Part shown: one piece after another, positions 58,412 through 64,000 of the stretch
Layout of the letters: each line of letters opens with the position of its first letter
Position numbering within the stretch: position 1 is the first letter of the stretch
Source: Nocardia sp. alder85J
Lineage (GTDB): Bacteria > Actinomycetota > Actinomycetes > Mycobacteriales > Mycobacteriaceae
DNA length: 64,000 nucleotides
Direction of reading: 5' to 3'
Assembly (NCBI RefSeq): GCF_020176955.2
Contig: NZ_JAIUCZ020000003.1
Span: forward strand, 620,001 to 684,000
Notes under the pieces: model-generated
What the model was told of the DNA's origin: nothing
The model's input: the letters and a program-made list of their open reading frames with translations, nothing else
Databases searched by the model: none
Position numbers and translations under genes: made by a program

Positions 58412-59067
58412 TTCACATCGCCTTCGGGCTCATCGGTGAGGACGGTCCGGGTGCGCCGCAGCGATCCGTGACCCGTGATCTCGTAATAGGACATGGCGGT
58501 CAACGGCGGCGAATACGCATGCACCGACAAGGTCGGGTCCTGCGGCCCGCCCGGACCGGCGAGATGATCGGGGGCGCGCACCACATCGTGCACCCATCCC
58601 AGGGGAAACGACGCCTGATCGCCGGCGGACAGTGTTCGTTGCCGCAATTCTCTTCCGTTCCAACGGAATTCCGACAGCGCACCGCTGAGCACGGTCAGTG
58701 CGCCCAGGGAGCCGGCGTGGTCGTGCAATTCGGTGGACTTGTCCGGCACCCAGCTGATCAGCCAGACGTCGACCTCGTCGTCGGCCTGCAATCGGGTCGC
58801 CCAGCGGTTCGCCGCGGGCCAGGCGCCGCCGGTCGGCAGCAGATGGTCGTAGCGGCCGGCCAGCACGTCCTCGGCACCTTCATCGGTGAGCCGCAGCAGA
58901 TCGGCCGGGCGCAACCGGGTGGGCAGCGCCGAGGCCACCGGCCGATCGACGATGTCCGACGGCAGCGGGCGCGAACGGACGCGGTCCGCGCCGGGCGCGA
59001 GAACGGAGCCGGGCGCGAGGGCGGAACCGGTGGATACGGCAACAGGGATGGTGACAGAAGAACGCAT
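58408..59067 (-). CDS. Cysteine dioxygenase family protein
   Basis: A 219-residue cupin of the cysteine dioxygenase (CDO) type, which oxidises cysteine to cysteine sulfinate with iron. Iron ligands appear as HDH in STELHDHAGSLGALTVLSG and a later His in VHAYSPPLTAMSYYE, where the Tyr pair lies close to the active site in CDOs. It is translationally coupled to the rhodanese. The first ATG has GGAG nine bases upstream; the first 35 residues are a low-complexity tail and an internal start is possible. The 5' leader carries a short ORF with adjacent Cys codons. Confidence 0.9.
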   Translation of the reverse strand: MRSSVTIPVAVSTGSALAPGSVLAPGADRVRSRPLPSDIVDRPVASALPTRLRPADLLRLTDEGAEDVLAGRYDHLLPTGGAWPAANRWATRLQADDEVDVWLISWVPDKSTELHDHAGSLGALTVLSGALSEFRWNGRELRQRTLSAGDQASFPLGWVHDVVRAPDHLAGPGGPQDPTLSVHAYSPPLTAMSYYEITGHGSLRRTRTVLTDEPEGDVK

Positions 59068-59121
59068 GAGCGAATCTCCAGGAGAAGTGGTCGGCCGGGC
59101 ATTCGAAGCCCCGACAACAGC

Positions 59122-59140
59122 CGAGGCGATATCAGCCTCG
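59122..59140 (-). other. Attenuator-like hairpin over the leader-peptide stop codon
   Basis: CGAGGC (59135-59140) pairs with GCCTCG (59122-59127) on the minus strand, with the leader stop codon TGA in the seven-base loop. Ribosome position on the Cys codons would decide whether this stem can form. Confidence 0.6.
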
Positions 59141-59173
59141 ACAACACTCCTGGGTGCTCATGCGGAAAGACAC
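59132..59173 (-). CDS. Leaderless Cys-Cys leader peptide (candidate cysteine attenuator)
   Basis: A 13-codon ORF, MSFRMSTQECCRG, ends 64 bases before the cysteine dioxygenase start. It begins with a GTG seven bases after a TAGACT -10, so it is probably translated from the 5' end of the mRNA; an ATG four codons later is the alternative. Codons 10 and 11 are TGT TGT, close to the stop, where a hairpin overlaps. Leaderless polycysteine ORFs that work as cysteine-responsive attenuators are known from mycobacteria; here the controlled operon degrades cysteine. Confidence 0.72.
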   Translation of the reverse strand: MSFRMSTQECCRG

Positions 59174-59180
59174 GAGAGGC

Positions 59181-59186
59181 AGTCTA
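59181..59186 (-). promoter_or_regulatory. -10 element of the leader peptide-cysteine dioxygenase operon
   Basis: TAGACT on the minus strand, seven bases before the GTG of the leader ORF. Confidence 0.6.
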
Positions 59187-59236
59187 ACAGCATGTCGGGG
59201 GCCCGCCGCTACCCCCGATGCTGTGGCGAACCACAC

Positions 59237-60031
59237 TCACCGGCGGCGCTGCTGCTGATTGCGTTCGTAGACCAGCCGCAGACCGTCGAGGGTCAGGTGC
59301 GGCTCGTGATGTTCGATGGTCTCCGATTCCGGCACGATCAGCGGGGCCGCGGCGCCGGTCGCCACCACCGCGACATCGTCGCCGGCCAGTGCGTCGAGTT
59401 CGTCGCGGATGCGATCGATGAGACCGTCCACCAGCCCGGCGAAACCGAAGATCGCCCCGGATTGCAGGGCCTCCATGCTGTTCTTGCCGACCACCGACCG
59501 CGGCCGGGCCAGCTCCGCCCGCCGCAGCGCGGTGTTCGACACCAGCGCCTCGGTGGCCATCTCGACCCCCGCCGCGATGCTGCCACCGAGGAACTCGCCC
59601 TTCGCCGACACCACGTCCACACAGGTCGCGGCGCCGAAATCGACCACGATCGCCGCCGACTGGTAGCGCTGGTGAGCGGCCAGGCAATTGACGATCCGGT
59701 CGGCGCCCACCTCCTTGGGGTTGTCGACCAGTAGCGGAATCCCGGTCCGCACCCCGGGTTCGACCAGGACGTGCGGCACCTCGCCCCAGTAGCGGCCCAG
59801 CATGGTCCGCAGTTCGCGCAGCACCGGCGGCACCGTGGACAGCGCGGCGACCCCGACCACCTGCTCCAGCCGGTCGCCGAGCAGCCCGCGCACCTGCATG
59901 GCGAACTCGTCGGCGGTGAGCAGCGGATTGGTGTGCACCCGCCAGGTGCGGGCCAGCTTCGCGTGCGATCCGCTGCCGGTGAAGACGCCGAGGCTGATGC
60001 TCGCCGTCCGGACGTCGATGGTCAGCAGCAT
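59237..60031 (-). CDS. coaX: Type III pantothenate kinase-like protein CoaX
   Basis: A 264-residue member of the type III pantothenate kinase family (ASKHA fold), which starts CoA synthesis. Good blocks are [20 protein letters not shown] then [28 protein letters not shown] and [18 protein letters not shown]. The N-terminal phosphate-binding motif, normally D-x-G/R-N-[TS], reads DVRTASI, without the Asn. M. tuberculosis CoaX was reported inactive, so activity here is doubtful. It follows panD closely in the panC-panD-coaX group. Confidence 0.94.
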   Translation of the reverse strand: MLLTIDVRTASISLGVFTGSGSHAKLARTWRVHTNPLLTADEFAMQVRGLLGDRLEQVVGVAALSTVPPVLRELRTMLGRYWGEVPHVLVEPGVRTGIPLLVDNPKEVGADRIVNCLAAHQRYQSAAIVVDFGAATCVDVVSAKGEFLGGSIAAGVEMATEALVSNTALRRAELARPRSVVGKNSMEALQSGAIFGFAGLVDGLIDRIRDELDALAGDDVAVVATGAAAPLIVPESETIEHHEPHLTLDGLRLVYERNQQQRRR

Positions 60032-60053
60032 GGCGCCGGGCCTCGCTCGCGGC

Positions 60054-60473
60054 TCAGGCGACGGTCAGCGAGCGCGGCGAGGACAGTCCGGAACCGTCCG
60101 GCGCGTGCGCGGGGTCGGTACCCAGATCCACCGGCCGGTTGCGGTCGTCGACGAACACCACCCGCGGCGCGTACTCGCGTACCTCGGCCTCGTCCATCTG
60201 GCCGTAGGCGATCAGGATCACCAGATCGCCGGGATGTACGAGATGTGCTGCGGCGCCGTTGATCCCGATCACACCGGAACCCGGCTCACCGGCGATCACA
60301 TAGGTCTCCAGCCGGGCGCCGTTGTCGATGTCGACGATGCAGACCTGCTCGCCCTCGAGCAGATCCGCGGCCGCCATCAGATCCGGGTCCACCGTCACCG
60401 AGCCGACGTAGTGCAGGTCGGCATGGGTGACCGTGGCGCGGTGGATCTTCGACTTCATCATGGTGCGCAACAT
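60054..60473 (-). CDS. panD: Aspartate 1-decarboxylase proenzyme
   Basis: PanD makes beta-alanine for pantothenate; the proenzyme cleaves itself to form a pyruvoyl group. The 139-residue protein has the cleavage site Gly24-Ser25 in YVGSVTVD, Lys9 in [11 protein letters not shown] and Tyr58 in [13 protein letters not shown]. It lies 30 bases after panC and 22 bases before coaX, as in M. tuberculosis. Confidence 0.97.
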   Translation of the reverse strand: MLRTMMKSKIHRATVTHADLHYVGSVTVDPDLMAAADLLEGEQVCIVDIDNGARLETYVIAGEPGSGVIGINGAAAHLVHPGDLVILIAYGQMDEAEVREYAPRVVFVDDRNRPVDLGTDPAHAPDGSGLSSPRSLTVA

Positions 60474-60503
60474 CGTCGTCGCCTCTCTCGAACGAAACGG
60501 CCG

Positions 60504-61427
60504 TCAGGCCGGGGACGTGGGGTGGCCGTCGGCCGACACCCCGACCGTCACGGACAGGTTGTCGATCAGCCGGGTGCCGCCGATCCGGGCGGCGACCAGC
60601 AGGCGAGCGTTGCCGCTGAAGCCCGGCCCCCCGACCGGGCCCAGATCGGCGGACCGCAGTTCCAGGTAGTCGACGTCGATCCCGGGCGCCTCGTCGAGGA
60701 CGGTCCGCGCGGCGGCGACCACCGCGTCCGGTCCCAGCCCGGCGGCGTGCCGGCCCGCGGCCAGCGCGGCCGACAGCGTCGTCGCCAACTCCCGCTGCAC
60801 CGGATCCAGATAGCGATTGCGCGAGGACATCGCCAGGCCGTCGCGCTCGCGGACGGTCGCCACCGGCACGATCCGCAGCTCGAAATTCAGGTCCCGCACC
60901 AGCTGCCGGATCAAGGTGAGCTGCTGATAGTCCTTCTCACCGAAGAACGCCTCGTGCGGGCGGGCGATCTGGAACAGCTTCGCCACCACGGTCAGCATTC
61001 CGGCGAAATGACCGGGCCGCACCGCCCCTTCCAACTCGGCGCCCAGCGGGCCGGGCACGACGGTCGTGCGCGGCCCGTCCGGGTACATGTCGGCGGCGCT
61101 GGGTGCGAAGACCAGTTCCACCCCGGCCTCGCGCAGCAGTTCCACGTCGGCGTCGAGGGTGCGGGGATATGCGTCCAGATCCTCGCCCGCGCCGAACTGC
61201 AACGGGTTCACGAAGATCGAGACGATCACCACCTGATTGCTGCGCTTGGCGCGGCGGACCAGTTCCAGATGCCCGTCGTGCAGCGCGCCCATCGTCGGCA
61301 CCAGGGCGACCGTGCGGCCCACCGCGCGCAACGCGTTCGACACCGCGGACAGCCGGGCCGGATCGTGCAGCACGGTCAGCTCGCCCGGCCGGTAGCTCGC
61401 GCGCAGGGTGGTCGGGTCGGCCGTCAA
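60504..61427 (-). CDS. panC: Pantothenate synthetase
   Basis: PanC joins pantoate and beta-alanine with ATP. The 307-residue protein has [19 protein letters not shown] (HIGH-like), [35 protein letters not shown] and the KMSKS-like AMSSRNRYL. Its start overlaps the stop of the DUF2520 dehydrogenase (ATGA). The four genes DUF2520-panC-panD-coaX form one pantothenate/CoA operon. Confidence 0.97.
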   Translation of the reverse strand: MTADPTTLRASYRPGELTVLHDPARLSAVSNALRAVGRTVALVPTMGALHDGHLELVRRAKRSNQVVIVSIFVNPLQFGAGEDLDAYPRTLDADVELLREAGVELVFAPSAADMYPDGPRTTVVPGPLGAELEGAVRPGHFAGMLTVVAKLFQIARPHEAFFGEKDYQQLTLIRQLVRDLNFELRIVPVATVRERDGLAMSSRNRYLDPVQRELATTLSAALAAGRHAAGLGPDAVVAAARTVLDEAPGIDVDYLELRSADLGPVGGPGFSGNARLLVAARIGGTRLIDNLSVTVGVSADGHPTSPA

Positions 61428-62335
61428 CGGTCCTCCAGCAGATCTGTCAGGCCGGGATCGGATCCGGCCATGTGGGCGGTGCGCAGCGACAACGCGCGAT
61501 AGCCGGCGGCCAGGCGGGGATCGAGGGCGGTGAGGGCGTCCAGATGCGCGGACACCGCGGCGACATCGCCCCGGGCCACCGGGCCGGTCAGGGCCGCCGG
61601 GCCGCGGCGCAGCGCGTTGTCCAGCGCGGCCGACGCCAGCGGGGCCAGGATGCGCTCGGCCAGGCCGCCGGGCTGCTCGTCGACCAGCGGCTGCCCCAGC
61701 AGGCCCGGACCCGCGAGGGCGGACCGCAGCGCGGCGACCGCGTCGACGATGAGCGTGACCAGGTGATTGCTGCCGTGCGTGAGGGCGGCGTGGTACAGCG
61801 TGCGATGTTCCTCGGACACCCGCACCGGCTCCCCGCCCATCTCGATGACCAGCGACTGCGCGATGGCGTAGCCGATCTCGTCGGCGGCGGTGATCCCGAA
61901 ACAGGCATTGCCGAGCCGGGTCAGATCCTCGTCGTGGCCGGTGAAGGTCATGGCCGGATGCACGGCCAGCGGGAGTGCACCGGCCTCGGTCAGCGGGGCC
62001 AGCACCGCGATCCCGTTGGCGCCGGAGGTGTGCGCCACGATCGCGCCCGGACGCACCACCGCGGCGGCGGCCAGGCCCGCGACCAGGCCGGACAGTTCGG
62101 CATCCGGCACCGCGAGAATCAGCAGTTCGCTGCGAGCGGCCACCTCGGCGGCGGGCAGGATCTGCGATTCGGGTAGCCGTGCGCGCGCCCGGCGCACCGA
62201 GGCGTCGGAAATCGCGGACACCCCGAACACCACATGTCCGGCACGCTCCAGCGCGGCGCCCAGCGCCGAACCCACGCGTCCCGCCGAGACGATTCCCACC
62301 GTCAGACGTGCAGGCGCAAAGTGACTGGAGGTCAC
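61424..62335 (-). CDS. DUF2520 Rossmann-like dehydrogenase of the pan operon
   Basis: A 303-residue protein with an N-terminal NAD(P)-binding fold ([20 protein letters not shown]) and a C-terminal DUF2520 helical domain ([20 protein letters not shown] and [20 protein letters not shown]). Coupling to panC by ATGA overlap, as for Rv3603c in M. tuberculosis, suggests a ketopantoate reductase-like role, which would supply pantoate; this is an inference from context. The GTG at 62335 was chosen because AGAGGA lies five bases upstream; a GTG at 62365 would add ten residues. Confidence 0.9.
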   Translation of the reverse strand: MTSSHFAPARLTVGIVSAGRVGSALGAALERAGHVVFGVSAISDASVRRARARLPESQILPAAEVAARSELLILAVPDAELSGLVAGLAAAAVVRPGAIVAHTSGANGIAVLAPLTEAGALPLAVHPAMTFTGHDEDLTRLGNACFGITAADEIGYAIAQSLVIEMGGEPVRVSEEHRTLYHAALTHGSNHLVTLIVDAVAALRSALAGPGLLGQPLVDEQPGGLAERILAPLASAALDNALRRGPAALTGPVARGDVAAVSAHLDALTALDPRLAAGYRALSLRTAHMAGSDPGLTDLLEDR

Positions 62336-62760
62336 CGTTGTCCTCTCGAAATGATGCTTCGACACAGTTCCAGTCCCGCGAAAGCGCAGGTACCGGACTT
62401 ACCGAGTCGAGGATAGGCGGGCGGCCACGGCCGCGGCCAGCATCACGGCCGTGATGTTCGCCTCACGGGGCGCTCGCCGCCGCCGAGGGCCGCAGTGGTG
62501 GACACCGACGACCACCGCGGCGGCCCTCACACAACGCGCTGCCGGGTACAACCCGCCCGTCCAGGGCCCTGCACAGCTCGGCCACTGTGGACACCGGGCA
62601 ACCCAGGCAGGCCCACATCGGCACACCGCCCGGGACAACCCGACATCCGAGACTCGCAGCGCTCGCCGGTGGCAATCGGGCAACGCGGGACGCAGTGGTC
62701 CGGGTGGGCAATCGCTGTGGATACCCGGCGGCCCACCGGGGGTCACCGGGCATCGACGGC
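62336..62760. other. Intergenic region upstream of the pan operon
   Basis: No gene is seen. The first part must contain the promoter of the pan operon on the minus strand; the rest is the 3' flank of the repetitive protein gene. GC-rich with several CTGTGGACACC-like words but no convincing terminator. Confidence 0.4.
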
Positions 62761-64000
62761 TCACTGCTTGGGGTCGTCGTCCTGTTCCGAGCGCAGGTTG
62801 GCCATGATCTCGGCGACCGAGAGGCGGTGGGTGCTGCCCTCCGCCGCGCGGCGGCGGCGACGGGCGCCGGCGGTGCCGATCGGGGGTTCCTCCGCCGCGG
62901 GCGGCTGCTGCTGGTCCTGCCAGCCGGGCGCCGTCGGGTGGGCCGGGGGCGGCTCCCAGCCGTTGCGGGCCGACCGGTCACCGTCGCGCGGCGCGGCGTC
63001 GCGGGCCGGGCCCGGCTCGCGGGCCACATTGGGTTCCCGGGTGGCGCCGCGGTCCCAGATCGCGCCACCGCGTGGCGCTTCGGCGGGCCGGGGGGCGTCA
63101 CCGTTCCAGGAGGCGTTGCCGCGGATCGCGTCCCCGGCCCACGGTTCGGCGCCGCGAGCGGGTCCGCCCGGCCAAGCCGTCTCGTCCGGGGTCGGAGCAG
63201 CTGCGCCGGTTCCGTTGCCCCGGAACGCATCCCGGGGCCGGCCCGGCTCGTCCCGGGTGGGTTCCGCGGGCCGGGCCGGCTCGTCCCGAGGCGGACGTCC
63301 GGGCCAGGCCGGATTGCCGGACCGGTCTCGCAGCGCCTCACCGGGCCAGTCCTCGTCGTCCCAGTCCCTGTCGTCGCGGGCCGGGTCGGCGGGCCGGGCC
63401 ATGGGGTCGCGGGCCGGGTCACCGGGCCGGGCTGCGTCGTTCCGGGTGGTTCCGGCCGGCCAGGAGGGCCGGTCCTGCGGTTCGCCCCAGCCGGATTCGT
63501 CACGACGGTCACGATCGGCGCGGCGGTCGCGGTCGGTCTCCCGGTCGCCTGTGCGGGCGATCGGCTCGGTGTGCCGGACACCCGGCTGCGGCAGGCCGAA
63601 CGACTCGAACTGATCGAACGGGTCGAACACGCCCGTGCGGTAGTCGTCGAAACTGGCGAAGGTCTCCGACGCGTGCGAATCCAGGAAGGCCGCGAACGAG
63701 ATGTCGGAGGGATGCGGATCGGCGGTCGGATCGGGTTCGGCGTTCTCCGGCGGCACGATCGACGTCTCGGCGGTCACCGGATCGTCGTACGGGCTGGCGA
63801 AGGCGGGCGGCTCGGGGTGGTCCGGTTCGAAGACCGGAGTCATCGAGAGGGAGGACAGCGGTGGAGCGTTCCAGGGGTCCCAGTCGGTATCCGTGTGGTT
63901 ACCGTTCGCCGACGACGCGCTCGGAAGTTCCTGAATTCGGAAGGCGTCGGCGTGCAGAGCGGGCCGGTGGTCCATCTGGACTCCGTCGAACAACCGCTGC
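62761..64000 (-). CDS. C-terminal part of a repetitive Arg/Asp/Pro-rich protein, cut by the window edge
   Basis: The frame is open to the last base, so the start lies beyond the window. The visible 410 residues are polar and repetitive: an acidic segment with Phe-Asp repeats (FASFDDYRTGVFDPFDQFES), then about 200 residues of degenerate repeats built on RxxPARP, PRDEPG and AWPGG motifs, and a conserved-looking end, RLSVAEIMANLRSEQDD. No membrane span or catalytic motif is visible in this part. The position upstream of the DUF2520-panC genes is that of Rv3604c in M. tuberculosis, a membrane protein; that relation is not proven here. Confidence 0.8.
   Translation of the reverse strand, partial: QRLFDGVQMDHRPALHADAFRIQELPSASSANGNHTDTDWDPWNAPPLSSLSMTPVFEPDHPEPPAFASPYDDPVTAETSIVPPENAEPDPTADPHPSDISFAAFLDSHASETFASFDDYRTGVFDPFDQFESFGLPQPGVRHTEPIARTGDRETDRDRRADRDRRDESGWGEPQDRPSWPAGTTRNDAARPGDPARDPMARPADPARDDRDWDDEDWPGEALRDRSGNPAWPGRPPRDEPARPAEPTRDEPGRPRDAFRGNGTGAAAPTPDETAWPGGPARGAEPWAGDAIRGNASWNGDAPRPAEAPRGGAIWDRGATREPNVAREPGPARDAAPRDGDRSARNGWEPPPAHPTAPGWQDQQQPPAAEEPPIGTAGARRRRRAAEGSTHRLSVAEIMANLRSEQDDDPKQ

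Overview
The window is a contiguous piece of a high-GC actinobacterial chromosome. It is almost certainly a mycolate-type member of the Mycobacteriales, most likely Nocardia or a close relative. The evidence is the gene content (KstR, HsaA-G, KshA, KstD, Lsr2, CarD, MhuD, ClpC1, LpqE), protein sequences that read as close relatives of the Mycobacterium tuberculosis proteins, many GTG starts, and several starts with an actinobacterial -10 hexamer (TANNNT) 6-8 bases upstream, as expected for leaderless mRNAs. The genus is an inference; no rRNA gene is present to settle it.

Left part (1-27.5 kb): after a truncated cupin gene, a quinone-oxidoreductase-like gene and an AraC regulator comes a steroid (cholesterol) catabolism region. 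It holds hsaA-hsaD-hsaC-hsaB (A/B-ring degradation, minus strand), divergent kshA with a small Cys4 protein, hsaE-hsaG-hsaF (end of the ring pathway, minus strand), divergent kstD plus a MaoC hydratase, and then fadE34-fadE28-fadE29-chsH2-chsH1-ltp2 (side-chain removal, minus strand), divergent from the repressor gene kstR. Palindromes of the form TnnAACnnGTTnnA (KstR operators) lie in all three divergent promoter regions, so the set is probably one KstR regulon. FadE34 and FadE28/29 dehydrogenate the five- and three-carbon side-chain CoA esters, ChsH1/H2 hydrate, Ltp2 cleaves off the last side-chain unit, KstD and KshA open ring B, HsaA/B, HsaC and HsaD break ring A, and HsaE/G/F turn the small fragment into central metabolites. 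A MoxR-DUF58-DUF4129 membrane operon, ending in an unlisted 42-residue membrane peptide, and an 835-bp gene-free stretch sit between the steroid operons.

Middle part (27.6-47 kb): a trehalose-phosphatase/GH15 fusion with a strong terminator, a Zur-box-controlled zinc ABC transporter whose ATPase has an unusual N-terminal extension, then a block in the same order as in M. tuberculosis: mutY, canB, a membrane protein, radA, lpqE, carD, ispD, ispF, cysS, rlmB. The c-di-AMP cyclase gene disA, normally next to radA, is missing. A crotonase, an acyl-CoA dehydrogenase, an alpha/beta hydrolase and the haem-degrading enzyme mhuD follow.

Right part (47-64 kb): a secreted GH65 lipoprotein, an F420-type luciferase-like enzyme, a phytanoyl-CoA dioxygenase-like protein, clpC, an FHA-HTH regulator, lsr2, lysS, a cysteine dioxygenase-rhodanese operon, coaX, panD, panC, a DUF2520 dehydrogenase, and the C-terminal end of a repetitive protein cut by the window edge. 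The most interesting site here is a leaderless 13-codon ORF with tandem Cys codons upstream of the cysteine dioxygenase operon, which looks like a cysteine-sensing attenuator. No tRNA, rRNA, CRISPR array, insertion sequence or prophage was seen.
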